The notes: generated by a model not told the origin, from the sequence alone. Shown: positions 1-11,603, counted from the first letter of the stretch. The stretch: 64,000 nucleotides of DNA from Rhizophagus clarus (GCA_015698045.1 BLAL01000160.1:248001-312000), one strand, 5' to 3'. Program-made: numbers and translations.

Positions 1-840
1 AACTTCCTCATCGGGAATGAAACTGTCAAGTTTTGATTGATCAGATGTTTTGTACTTTAGCAGTATCAGATATCTTTGTCTTGTTTTCTAAAAGCAAACA
101 CTATAGTAAAAAAACTTTCGCTTCCATGTAAGCATAACTTTTGATATACATTTTCGCTGGAAGGTTGGTTGAACATTTGCGAATACCTACAATATTTTAT
201 ATCTTGCTAAAAAGAAAGACCGAAGAACAAAAGATATGAGATGTGATTAACATTATTATATGATGTTAAGAAAGCTTTAAAACACCAGAGTATACCTTTC
301 ACGTAGGAATCACTGTAAAACGTGAAGTTGAGTTAACGCCTGGTGATCTTAAAAATTGAGCCTTTCATAACATATGGCTTTGACGTTAATTTTACTTATT
401 TTATATGTCGGATTATATGTGAAAATTAACATGGTATTTCATCATGTAATTTGTAGCTCAGCAAAAATTTCCAATTGGCGATTATTGCTCTGAATTGATG
501 AACTGCTCCAGAGTAACTAATTCAGAAGAGTTCTATTGTATCATTATCAAACGGCTTAGTGTTAAATTACGAGTAATATATCATCCAATACTCAGATTAT
601 GATATAACCGTTAAACGTAGTTATAAAATCGGTCACTGTTTCCAATTCATTATGATGATTATATCTAAAATTTAAATCATAAGTATTCTTATTTTTTGGT
701 ATTTTATCCTTTGATGAATAAGTCTCTAAGATGAGCTTAACAATATCATTACATCTCTTTATTATCTTTGAATAATATTTGCTATTGAGTCGCAATAACC
801 TATTTTTCTATCTCATCTGCATTATTATTACTTAACTTAA
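1..840. other. left flank, no gene recognised
   Basis: AT-rich sequence outside the left inverted repeat of the large element. A 67-codon open frame on the minus strand at 592-795 has biased, low-complexity composition and no recognisable motif, so it is not called. I see no RNA gene or repeat here. Confidence 0.5.
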
Positions 841-849
841 TCTATATAG

Positions 850-977
850 ACAACAATGGGTGTTCTGGGACAAAATTTCCAAATAGAGTATATAGTAGTA
901 GGAGGCCTCCTGGCCTCTTTCCCGATATACGAAATTTATGTAATCTTTATTGAGATCCAAATTAGTTGTGAGGACTA
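850..977 (+). repeat. left terminal inverted repeat
   Basis: Begins ACAACAATGGGTGTTCTGGG and includes a GC-rich block, AGGAGGCCTCCTGGCCTC. The reverse complement occurs at 8719-8814 with about 85-90% identity, plus two indels: about 10 bp near 893-903 and about 21 bp near 936-957. Confidence 0.85.
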
Positions 978-1189
978 ATAATCATATCATGAATCCTATA
1001 TTGAATTCAAATTTAAAATCGAGCTGAGTTATTTTCCCGCTATCCAAAATTTCTGGCCTAAAATGTATATAATTATTTTGTGTTATTCTAGAATTAATTC
1101 TAGAGATGATTCATTAATGTAAATAAATTCCTGTCTAAGTCTCACCTCTCAACTTTATAGAATTTAAGAACTATGGCTGAATGATAAAT

Positions 1190-3780
1190 GCACCATGTGT
1201 TATTATAGCAGACTTTGAAGCAGACAACAAAAAATGTGATGAAGTATATGGTGAACTGAGGAATACAAGAAAAATTTTGCTGAAGCTGATACCTATTGGA
1301 TCTGTAAAGGTAAGTTTGCTATTGATAAGAAAGAAGTTGCTCATTTAGAAAGAAAGAAAGATGCTCATAACAAAAAGATAGAAAACGGGCTGATTTTAAA
1401 AGGGCCGAATAGAAATGTTGATGAATATTTATTTTCAACTACAATGATTCAAAAAATGGAAAAGGATATCAAGATTTTAGAATCTATGAATGATAAAGTC
1501 TGGGATCACTGTCACATCACAGGTAAGTTTTGAGGACCAGCCCACAACTCCTGTAATCTTAAACTTTGAATAGAAGCATGAAAAATCTCAATCCCAGTCA
1601 TCTTTCATAACTTCTGTGGATATGACTCTCACCTGGTTTGTGAATCTGTTGAAAAGTCAGTTAATGCACATCAAATCAGGGTCATAGTTGAAACATTTGA
1701 GAAATTTAAGACCATGAAGGTAGGTTAGCTTAAATATATTAATAGCCAGCAATTCATGAATACAAGCTTGGCCAAACTTGTGGGAAATTAGATACTAACA
1801 AAGAAGCATTTCAAGAATATAGGTTATACAAACGAATATGTAGATTTTGTTACACATAAGGGAGCTTTCCTTATGATTATAGAGATTCACAAGTTAGATT
1901 TAAGGAAACAGAACTCCCTTTATTTTATGAATTTCATAGTACACTTAGTGGTAAAATTACTCAAAAGGATTATTAACATGCTTAAAGAGTATGGGAAAAG
2001 TTTGGGTGTAAAAATCTAGGTGAGTATAATGATCTTTATCTTATACTCCTTCTAACAGATATTTGGATAGAGTTTAGAAAAATATCTATAGAAAATGATG
2101 GACTTGATCCTAGTCATTATATAGGATTCTATGCTTAAAATAACAGGAGTCAAGATCGAACTATTTACTGATATATCTATACATGATTTTATAGAAAAGG
2201 TTATGCGTGAAGGATTATCTATAGCTGTACATTGCTACTTTTAAGCCAATAATCCAAACATGAGTGAAGCATTTAATCCATCTAAACCTACATAATAGAT
2301 CTTATATGTGGATGCAACAAAACTTTATGGCTGAGGTATGAGTGAATCTGCCAATTGGAGATTATAAATGGGAGGCAAGTCAAAAGTACCTCTAAGGTAG
2401 ATCAGATACGTAAAAGAAATGGTTGAATACAGTACTTAAAATGCATGTCATGGATTTTATATGGGAGTTAATGCGCACTTCCTATATAAGACTCATGATT
2501 ATTTAAGTGACATACCATCAGTTGTGAAAAATACCGCAGTAACAAAGGATTGGTTAAGCCCATATAATGCTGAATTTGTGGAAAAAATAAGGATCACTTT
2601 ACTAAGACAGAAAATTAATCCCACATTTTGATAAACAAAATTATTATATTATTTACTATTAAGAATTTCAGTATTATATTAAGTTAGGAATGGTTGTAAA
2701 TAAAGTTATAGAAGTCTTATCATTCGAACAGTCTAATTGGCTTGCCTTCTATATAACCTTAAATACAGAGAAACGTAATGAGACTAAAAAAACTGGAAAC
2801 ACATTTCTAAGTGACTTTTACAAACTTAAGAATAATGTCTGTTATAGGAAAACTATAGAGAATCTTCATAAATATCAGGATATCAAACTTACAAGAAATA
2901 TTAATACGCAAAATAAAAGAGCATTTTTAAACAAGGTCTGTAGTCCAAGATTTAAGTATAGTCGTCAACTTGAAGATACACTTATAGAAGCATATATGGG
3001 AACATAATTAGATCAACTGTCTTAGCTCTTAGTAAGCTTTACATATACGAATTCTAGTACAGATATGTGAAAAAAAAATATGGTAATAAAGCCAGGTTTG
3101 GCTACATGGACACTGATTCATTTATTTATCATGTTGAAACTGAGGATATCTATAAAGATATGGCTGAATGTAAATCTCTTTAACCTTAATGGGATACTAC
3201 TGTTGTCTGTTGGTAAATTTAGGATAAGATTCCTGGTAATGCGATTTTATTATCCATGCACATCTGAGCAAAATTATATCATTATGTCTTAACAGACAAG
3301 ATCACACAGTCTAGGCACAAGAGGGTTAGCAAAAAAGGTATGGGTGAGATGGCCACGAATTCATACATGCCAGCTTTAGAAAGATCCTTGTTAGATGATC
3401 TGATAGATAGATCATCAATGATAGAACAAGAGGCTAGAGACTTGACCATGTGAACTAAGGCAGTTCCAGTGACCCTAGTATATCAGGACTGACTCTTTGG
3501 AAAGAGGCATTCTATGCCAAAAATATGGGTATCTGATCTAAAGATCATATACTATCTCTGATCGAGTCAAAAAAAAGCATTATGTCCTATAGATACTAAG
3601 CGCTGGATCCTATCAGATGGGATAACTTCTTTACCATATGGACATTGGCACAATATGATTTATAAGAATATGGTAAAAGATGGTATATCGGCCAAAAAAA
3701 GAGCTATAAGGGCCAAGCTCCCAGAAAAGTATAAAACGAATGTACGTCTCACATATCTAACTTGCAGGCATAAGTTAGAT
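1190..3780 (+). pseudogene. decayed protein-primed-type family B DNA polymerase (Polinton/Maverick/adintovirus-like)
   Basis: Reading forward with several frameshifts and stops, the order of conserved blocks matches DNA_pol_B_2. An exonuclease-I-like ADFEAD lies at 1208-1225. A Cys/His zinc module with WDHCHITGKF lies near 1501-1530. The block with FHNFCGYDSH follows near 1600-1630. Further blocks are LDPSHY near 2107, HDFIEK near 2185, YVDATKLYG near 2306, and FYKLKNN at about 2817-2837. The palm motif C YMDTDS is intact at 3103-3120. This family copies linear genomes from a protein primer. More than ten in-frame stops and frame changes make it nonfunctional. It lies inside the inverted repeats and reads inward from the left end. 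The protein-primed subclass is inferred from the zinc module and block order, not proven. Confidence 0.85.
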
Positions 3781-3913
3781 AAGTGAAAATATATACATGC
3801 GAGTTGGGCCAGCCAAGTCATAGAGTTTACATAATTATTAGATTTTTTTTATCTGATGAAATAAATATTCAGTTAGTGAACACCTCCATCCGTCCCACAA
3901 ATAGATCGGTAGA

Positions 3914-4261
3914 TCAAAGGGGGTTAATAGAACAAAGTGCTCTGGATTGCTTACGAAATTCATCTGTAATATTTGGCATATAGTCATAAGAGCAGAAGGC
4001 TTTGGTTAATCTACGAAATTCACCTCTTATCTCATATTGAGATATAATATATTGATAGTACTTGTTGACTTCACAATCATGTTTTAAACATTGGGGAAAA
4101 TAATTCTCTACGCAATTTATAAGACCTTTTTTTGTTTGTCGAAAGAAGCGTTCTTTGGTAATATGACCATCTTTTAATAGCCACTCATATGATACAAGAT
4201 AATTAAGATAATAATTTTTATCATATAAATATCTAGGGGATTTATCCCACAGCTTGCTCAC
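3914..4261 (-). CDS. hypothetical 115-aa protein inside the TIR element
   Basis: An open minus-strand frame beginning MSKLWDKSPRYLYDKNYYL, with balanced composition: aromatic residues, charged residues, four Cys and one His. It looks coding-like compared with the AT-driven frames around it. No family is recognised. It faces the polymerase relic tail to tail and overlaps no other frame with evidence. It could be a surviving accessory protein of the element, or an exon fragment of a longer broken gene. Confidence 0.3.
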   Translation of the reverse strand: MSKLWDKSPRYLYDKNYYLNYLVSYEWLLKDGHITKERFFRQTKKGLINCVENYFPQCLKHDCEVNKYYQYIISQYEIRGEFRRLTKAFCSYDYMPNITDEFRKQSRALCSINPL

Positions 4262-4559
4262 GCCATAGTATTCTTATGATTATGACAACTATCATATAGA
4301 TGAAGAATAATATTATCAAGAATGCGGGGATATTAATAAATTCACTTTTTCTTTTTTTTCTGAATAACGCGCTTAGACACGGCATTCCATTGGCGGTTTA
4401 CTCTGGTGCAACTCTAAGGAAGGTAAAGATAATTTCAAGTAGTTCGGGTATTGCTAGGGCAAAAACAATTAATAAATAGAGCAATTATATATTTTTTTCC
4501 TGGTGTGAAAAAAAAAAATATTTTTATTCAAGGCAAAATATTGCATAAATAAAATATTA

Positions 4560-4899
4560 TGAAAATGACAACCGATCAAAATGCAGAAGTTTATAGTGCG
4601 CTTCCTGGAGAAATTAGAGCACTAGTGAAAGGCTGGATGATTATTATTCTCAGCATAAAGAGCTTAAAAAGAAAGTTAATCGACTAGGAAAATATAAAGA
4701 AGAACGTGTGGATTGTCTAAAGGATGATGTAGATGAACTATTTGTGCAAGTTAAAAAGCAAGAAAGAACTGTAGTCCGGATAGGAAATTATGTAGAACAA
4801 ACTGGTTTAGAGCCTGGCAAAGAACTAACAGATTCATCCGAGTCAAGTTCATCAGTTCATCTGAATAAACTTACAATAGTGGAGGGATCCGAGGGGTAG
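4560..4899 (+). pseudogene. small coiled-coil protein gene with one frameshift
   Basis: Starts MKMTTDQNAEVYSALPGEI at 4560. Near 4632 the frame must shift by one base to continue into RLDDYYSQHKELKKKV and then DVDELFVQVKKQERTVV. It ends with an acidic, serine-rich tail (TDSSESSSSVH) at 4899. The heptad-like K/E/L pattern suggests a coiled coil. About 112 residues after joining. Function unknown. The position between the polymerase and the right-hand gene suggests it belonged to the element. A sequencing error could also explain the single shift. Confidence 0.45.
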
Positions 4900-5335
4900 T
4901 GATATAGATAGGTGTAGATATGGGTGTGATAATTTATTTCGGAAATCTATAATAGTAAAAGAGTGTGAGGGTGTGAATCTTGCAGTTAGCTCTATTGATA
5001 GAAATAAATTATAGATATTTTTGAGAGAGCAAAGAAATAACTTGATGCTGGGACTCGCATTAAATGGCCTAGGATCCGCGTACTCCCTCCCTCTTTGATA
5101 GTATCATACATTTTGTTCGCTACCTCTATTAGAAATGTATCTGAAAAATTAATAAAATTTCAACCACTTCGGGTAAAATTTTTTCGGAAAATAATCGTAA
5201 AAATTAATATGTCGTACAGGGCTATGACATCTGATAATCATTGTTTAGAACTCGTTATCCTAAGAGGATATTCTGCCCAACTCAGTTAAGTATTTTTTTT
5301 CGCATTGCCACAAATGAAAGGATGCGTTGGCGGTA

Positions 5336-5602
5336 TCCTACGTCCATATGGTTCAGCCCTTTGGCCGATGCTTGGATTAGAGTGACATGGGTAAACCGCT
5401 AGGACTCGTTACATGTTCGTAACGGCTCTTAGTGCCTCGGCCTGTGCTTCTTTTCCAGTATACCAGCAGTGAGTGTCCTACGTCCATACGGTTCAGCCCT
5501 TTGGCCGATGCTTGGGTTAGAGTGACATGGGTAAACCGCTATGACTCGTTACATGTTCGTAACGGCTCTTAGTCGCCTCAGCCTGTGCCTTTTTTTCCAG
5601 AA
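5336..5602. repeat. tandem duplication of a 140-bp GC-rich unit
   Basis: Two copies start TCCTACGTCCATA at 5336 and 5476, about 95% identical over about 115 bp. Each contains a perfect 6-bp stem (CGTTAC at 5407-5412, GTAACG at 5419-5424 in copy 1) and ends TTTTCCAG. GC content is far above the surroundings. No open frame spans it and no tRNA-type A/B boxes are convincing. It may be a structured non-coding repeat or part of a SINE-like family. Confidence 0.8.
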
Positions 5603-5686
5603 TATTATGCTGTGGCACAAAAAAAAAAATTTCCGTTTTCGTTGCAATTATCCAGCAGATTACTAACAGTAATCTTCTTTCGAGAT

Positions 5687-7942
5687 ATGAATTTTGATCG
5701 TTATATTGAAGAATACGTATATGGCTCCGATCCTACATTCCAAACTGTCTTAAATGTTTGATGATTTGAAATTCACATCCGATAGCAAACAAGATGTTTT
5801 ATTTATAAGAACTTTTCAAAAGATTGTTGATTCCCCTATCGTACAGAATGGAGCAAAAAGAAAGGCAATAAAAATATTTAGTAATATCAAAGATACGTTC
5901 GAAAGAAAAGAAATTGCCGAATTTTTCGAAGAATTGGACCATAAACTTGATATAGTAAGTTAACTGTCTTTTCATAACGCAAATTTATGCAAATATTAAC
6001 CTGTCATTTTATAGAGGAAAACCGATCAGGAAGTGCATAAAAACGTAGATATAACAAAGTGTTGATTGCAATGAATGCAACAACACGATTAGGAGAGGTA
6101 TTTTTTTTTTTATTTCCTGCTATTGTTATTTTCCAAATATAAATGAAGTCATCTTATCATTATTATTATAATGATTTCAAGACATTGGGCATTCAAGAAC
6201 AATGAAGTAATAAAAAGAGGAAGACGGAAGGGAATGCTAATGTGGTTAGTATATTAACTCGATTATACATACTTATTAAAAGGTATTCTTACGTAATAGT
6301 CCGTATGGTGAAGGCGTATCAGGAGATGAAGAACGAAAACAAACAAAACAAACTCGTTTCCGGCTTCAGCCACAAAAACACCAAAAAAGAAAAACATCAT
6401 CAGGAAAAAGGGTAGGTATATAGCTTGTCCGCAAAAAACATTTTGCAGAAGGTAATGAGTTAATTTCTTTTAGGGAGATACATTGCCTGACGGTACAAAG
6501 ATTGAAAAGGCGACTCCCCTTGATTTAGTACAGTCAGATGATGATGACCATCCTCTCAAGAAGATAATAATTAAGATGAAGGTATTCCTGATCTGAAAGA
6601 TACGGATATCAACAATTCAGAAAAATGGAAATTGCCTTCAGGGCTATAAGTAGGCGAAATTTTCGATGAAAATATATCTGTCAACGCAGAAAAGCCAAGA
6701 CTTATAAGAAAAAATTTACCATATACGAAAAAGCCATATTAAGATATGGCGTATCAAACATAATCTATTTATCTGTCATGAGTGAATGGTTTTCCGCTGA
6801 GGATATAAAATTCATGGCGAAAAATTATGCTGATCTGTTAAAGGTTCCTCAGTTGCCAGCATAAGAAAATTCATTTATATCGAAAGTTGAAGGTGTACGT
6901 ATCTTGTTCTGAATTTATATTAATATAAAGGCGTATTTACTCATTGACTTTTCTATAGATGGTACTTAAGGGAGATGTGGACGGTGCATACAAGCTTTGC
7001 GTTGAGAATCATGTTAATTCCGAAGAAAACGGCTACATGCACAAAATAAGCAAGATATATGCCGAGTTGTAAGTAAATTATCTTATTGTTGAATTTATTT
7101 TTATCTTTGTGATTCTAATTTTATTATTTGATATGTACAGTATTTATAAAGTAGGAACAAAGTCGATATCCAGGAGATACGCACACAGAACTTGATGTCG
7201 TTATGAAGGTTTTCGGATATATTATTGAAATACATCAAAAATGGTTAGTAGAAGACATGGGATATTTGTTAACTTCATGATCAAACTATTTATTATATTC
7301 ACAAGCATATTCATGGTTTAAGGGGTGAATCCTTCTGCCCATTAAGTAAGAGTAATGACTACAACAAGGGTCGAAAATGTGACTTGCGCTTTCTATCAAT
7401 ATCTGGAGTAGACATAAGGGAATGGGAATTTGCATCGGAAGTAACCCCTCATAAGGCTGTTGGCGACCGTTGTAGGTCCGCTAGGGTTAATCAATCTATT
7501 TTGAATGGCTTGTTAAATCTCAACCTCACTAACGAGCAGGCTAAAAATATTAAAGTGCCTTTTGTGTAAGTATGTGGCACAAGTGGCCAAATGTTAATCG
7601 AAGATTTGGTTGAGGGCTTCTACGTAGTATTTCCTGGACCAAAGTTTGAGCTTCCAACAAGGCTTCAGCATATTAAAAAGCTCAAATCTGCTGTCATATT
7701 ATAAATTTTATTATGGTAAGCTTGATTCCATTTTATTGTCAAGAAAGTTTTGCTTATCTAATCCATGTTAATATTTTGCATAGGATATGTATGAGCAAAC
7801 AAATGACATAGCAGAGACTCAAGAAAACACACGTAATGGATTCAATGATATTTTTAATGATGATTCTGATATCAAACCTACTCATTATAAGGCCAAACAT
7901 ATATATAAACCATGGTGGACCCCAAAGGGTAAAAAATCATAA
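5687..7942 (+). pseudogene. decayed multi-intron gene of unknown function inside the TIR element
   Basis: A start MNFDRYIEEYVYGSDPTFQ at 5687 is followed, after a +1 shift near 5755, by a frame open to a GTAAGT donor at 5956. Later blocks are separated by canonical introns, for example donor near 6893, acceptor TTTCTATAG at about 6957, and donor GTAAGT near 7070. A conserved-looking block, KCDLRFLSISGVDIREWEF, lies at 7375-7431. It continues with GDRCRSARVNQSILNGLL and LVEGFYVVFPGPKFELPTR near 7600-7665. A last exon (7784-7942) ends cleanly in KPWWTPKGKKS and a stop. From memory this resembles a large Glomeromycotina family of unknown function, but I cannot name a domain. The D...WEF spacing is loosely PD-(D/E)XK-like. 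It has several stops and shifts and is not functional. Confidence 0.6.
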
Positions 7943-8329
7943 CAAGGAATTCTTTTTTTGCTATATGAAAATCATATTTAGTTTTATCATGTAGCAATGA
8001 CCGAAAATTGTCTTATTGAAAATAATAAAAATTTCGCAGGTGTTGTTTTTTAGCAATTCTATATGTATAATCTATCTTGACTAATTGGTGTTATGCATAC
8101 ACTTTTGTTCCGTGTATTAAACTATTTATATCACAAAAAATTATGTTTCCAAACCAAATGTTCAATTCCCCATATGTTGTCACGTAAAATTACATTACCC
8201 TGATCGTTCCCTGAGGGAACGGTTTTTCAAACCTAAATTTATACTGCTAAGACTGTTACCCGATCACAAACTATGTGAGTGGGGGACTTTTGTCAATAAT
8301 TTTTTGCATATATGATAATCTAATCCTGA

Positions 8330-8540
8330 AATCAGAGCCCAGGCACCGTGTCCAGATTCTACCATTGCCTTCGGCTATTTTCGGGGGATAAATTTAACCT
8401 GACGCTGATCCCAGCTTACATCAGAAAAAAATGTAGGTTTCGGAGAAAAAAATTAACCGGATGCTGATCCAAGCAGTCCATCATGATTTTGGGGGATAAA
8501 TTTAACCGAATAATGACATTGGTTTTTCACCCGAACAATC
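8330..8540. repeat. degenerate direct repeats next to the right TIR
   Basis: A motif resembling GGGGGATAAATTTAACC followed by TGACGCTGATCC recurs about three times, at about 8382-8415, 8438-8470 and 8492-8513, with decreasing similarity. The block is GC-richer than its surroundings. A near-perfect palindrome CGTTCCCTGAGGGAACG lies just upstream at about 8205-8221. Subterminal repeats of this sort often bind transposases; that role is inferred here. Confidence 0.5.
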
Positions 8541-8718
8541 GAACATACAGTAAATGAATCTGATATTTATTAGAGTATAATATTGCTAAATCAGCTAAAA
8601 TTGATAATTCGTTAAAATTGCTATAAAGTCTTATTTATTGCACAGTTGAAATAGAAAAGAATACGATCATTTATCTATCATTCAGATAAGAGGTCCTCTG
8701 CAAGAACTACTTGCTTAC

Positions 8719-8814
8719 TAGTTCTCACAACTAATTTGGATCTTACATATCGGGAAAGAGGCCGGGAGGCCTCCTACCCTATTCTGAAATTTTGTCACAG
8801 AACACCCATTATTG
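8719..8814 (-). repeat. right terminal inverted repeat
   Basis: Reverse-complement partner of 850-977; read on the minus strand it starts ACAATAATGGGTGTTCTG. It is shorter than the left copy because of two deletions. The direct repeat TCTATATAG follows immediately. Confidence 0.85.
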
Positions 8815-8823
8815 TCTATATAG

Positions 8824-9690
8824 TCTAATTCATACATGGAATATTGACATTTGACTTTTTACATTAGGCAGACCATATACAAATTGCTTAAGCGTTTTCT
8901 CTCTCCAATACCTAACTGCTTTTGTCTTCTAATAGGAATTGATTTTCACAAAAAGTTCATCCCAGATTATCCATTCTGGTGTAACCTTCCCTTTATATTG
9001 ATTCATTTATACTTTATCACTGTTCCAGACTGACATTGATGACAATTTTGGCTAAAAATTGCAATTTTGATCAGAGCTAAATTATTGCCTTTACATACAT
9101 GAAGATGAGCACATACTATATTCAACTGTACATTAACGATCGATGTCCTTTCAGTTTAAGATTTACAATTGTTAAATAAACAGAGCTTTCATGTGAAATA
9201 ACTTTATAAGTGAAAATATTATCCTATATACGTAAAAGTAATATTTTCTTTGGATCCTTATTCCAAAAAATTTAATTCAGCCAATCATATCTACCATCAT
9301 ATTCACGAGTTTACCCTCAAATTTATGTGTTTGAATGTCAAATTGACAAGAAATACAAAGACCAAAAAATGGTGTGTTTACATAAATATCCTAATCAAAG
9401 GTAGGGACAAAATGAAATAAAAACTATACCGCTGCACGACACTACGAATGGTCAAGCCGTACCTATCTCATTCGGATTTTTTTATTTAATATCTGACAAA
9501 TCAAATATTATGGGAATCAAAGACAACAAGCTGTCTTAAGAAGGGTACTAAGACTCAATTATTAAATAAACATAATTAAAATAATCTTTTATTTATTTAA
9601 TATTATGAATTACAAATAGAATCAATATCAAACAGTATCAAATCATAAAAAATGAAAATAAAACGGATAACGTGTGCGTGTATATATAAC
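8824..9690. other. intergenic, right of the TIR element
   Basis: AT-rich spacer between the element and the 3' end of the glutathione transferase gene. A 60-codon plus-strand frame at 8851-9033 is hydrophobic and low in complexity, and is not supported. No RNA gene or repeat structure seen. Confidence 0.5.
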
Positions 9691-10503
9691 CTATTTTTTA
9701 TCAGTTGACGTAAATTTAAAAAAACCTCGAGCATTCTTAACAAATTCATCCAATTTTTCAGGATGTTCAGTAAATTCTTGAACTTTATCAGGAGTGGGTA
9801 CATTTAAACCTTTTTTAACAGCTGGTCTTGCATAAATACGTTCGATCCAAGTTTTTAAATTCGGAAATTCATCAATACTTGATATGCCAGTAAGGAAATG
9901 AGCTCTGACCCATGGAAAACTTATAGCATCAGCTAAAGTAAATTTGTTATCTACCAAATATTCTTTTCCTTCTAAAGCATTGTTCAAAACGGAGTAAAGT
10001 CTTTTGGTCTCTTCGGTATATCGTTTAATGGCGTATGGAATTTCTTCTGGTGCGTAATTATTAAAGTGTCCAGCTTGTCCTTGCATAGGACCAATACCTC
10101 CCATTTGGAACATAATCTATTATTTTATAAAAAGATAATTTTTATAGTTCGTCTACTATTTTTTATTACGTGAAAAAAAAAAAAAGATATTTACCCATTG
10201 AATAACTTGACTTCTTGAATCAGGATCCTTTGGCAATAATTTTCCTTCAGGATCATAATGTTCACAAAGATAGATCATAATTGCACCACTTTCAAATACA
10301 TTAAAATCTCCTCTACTATGATCAGTAATAGCAGGAATTTTACCATTTGGATTGATTTTTAAAAACCAAGGTTGTTTCTGTTCTTCATCCTTAAAAGAAA
10401 TTTCTTTTACTTTGTAAGGAATTCCTAATTCTTCAAGAACAATGCTTACTTTTACTCCATTAGGAGTTCCAGCAGTGTAAAGAGTGATATCGGGGGTAGT
10501 CAT
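9691..10503 (-). CDS. glutathione S-transferase, Ure2-like
   Basis: Conjugates glutathione to electrophiles, or reduces peroxides, in the cytosol. Two exons: 10195-10503 and 9691-10116 (735 nt, 244 aa, GT-AG, in phase). The N-terminal thioredoxin-fold domain (about residues 4-90) has [17 protein letters not shown], the cis-proline region GKIPAI, and the glutathione-binding ESGAIMIYL. The helical C-terminal domain carries [16 protein letters not shown], typical of the Ure2p/GSTB-like fungal class, followed by the N-capping/hydrophobic staple region [11 protein letters not shown]. There is no Asn-rich prion domain as in yeast Ure2p, so an enzymatic rather than nitrogen-regulatory role is more likely. 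The start is fixed by [12 protein letters not shown]; no upstream in-frame Met is needed. Confidence 0.92.
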
Positions 10504-11603
10504 TTTCTTGTGTTTTAAAGTTATTTTGTGTTGATTTGTTTTTAATATTAATCTTTAATTAATCTTTCGTTAAAAAAAGAAAAAAAAAAAAAAAATATTC
10601 AAATTGATTATATTTATAATTTTTCAAAAAGAAATGATGAATAATTCATTTTTTTGATTTGTAATATTTCTTATATTATTAGAATACGAAAGAAAAAAAT
10701 AAGAGACAAAAACAAATAAACTAATTGTCAATTTTTGGGGATGATTAACAAAGTATAACGTAATTAACTTTTAAATGATTAATAATATATATAAATTCCG
10801 TATTAAAGGATTCTTCAAGAAATTCGTAAATAGCTTAATAATGTTTTTTTTTAATAATCAAAAGGTTTATTATTCTATGAATAAATAAATGTACACGTGT
10901 ATTACATTTTATACATGTATTGTTCTCATGCGCGATTTCAGAATATTTTTAATTACGATAATTCATCTTTCTCTCATGATACTCTGATTCACGAATGATT
11001 GGAATTTTTAAATTGATAATAAAAGTTAGAATTTTTTTTTTTTTTAGAATATCTCAAGAGTCAAGACTATAAATTCAATCTCTTTAAATAAAGAAAAAAG
11101 AAATTTAAATTTTAATTCACTTTTATTTTAGACTTTATATTGTGTATCCGTGAGATATTCTTTCAAATACGCATAATAAACCAACATCGGATCGACGAAT
11201 CGTAACTCTAACGAGATTAATTCATCTATTAGACTAAAATTCAGGATAATATGCGAAGTTTTTTTATGTGGTGGTCATTTTAGCATTTACTTACTACGAT
11301 TCAAGTTCGCTACAATGTGACTATCATATCATTTGTTAATTTGTGCTCATTAAAATAATTTATTGTCTTTATAATTAAGATCTTTTTTTTATTTTAATTT
11401 ATCAGAAAAGATCTATGAATAATTAGTGTATTTTTTAATCTATTATTAATAATTAATTATTCAAAGATTATAAAAATAAGTGTATAGATAATAACCACCA
11501 TTGTTCGTAACAATAAAGTCTTATTAACCTTTAACTAATATAAAAATTAATTCCCTCAAATAATAATAATACAGAAAGAAAAAAAAAAAATTAATAGTAT
11601 AAA
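10504..11603. other. intergenic between GST and GDA1
   Basis: Very AT-rich spacer with poly(A)/poly(T) runs. It includes the GST promoter (immediately above 10503) and the GDA1 3' untranslated region. No open frame with coding character and no RNA gene seen. Confidence 0.5.

Larger units (their letters stand above)
841..8823. mobile_element. about 8 kb terminal-inverted-repeat element carrying a family B DNA polymerase relic
   Basis: Inverted repeats of about 100-130 bp bound this segment (left 850-977, right 8719-8814). The 9-bp direct repeat TCTATATAG lies immediately outside them, at 841-849 and 8815-8823. Because its core CTATATAG is palindromic, the duplication could be 6, 8 or 9 bp, and the element's exact ends shift accordingly. 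Inside are, left to right: a polymerase relic reading inward, a 115-codon minus-strand frame, a small frameshifted coiled-coil gene, a GC-rich tandem repeat, and an intron-bearing gene relic. The polymerase and a possible 6-bp duplication suit a Polinton/Maverick relative. The long inverted repeats and 9-bp duplication equally suit a Mutator-like element that captured sequence. No transposase or integrase was recognised. It is inactive: every gene is broken. Confidence 0.8.

Noticed and set aside
592..795. 67-codon minus-strand frame
   Set aside because: Low-complexity Asn/Lys/Ile composition without any recognisable block.
850..8814. A complete Polinton with capsid, ATPase, protease and integrase
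   Set aside because: Only the polymerase is recognisable; size and gene content are too small for a standard Polinton.
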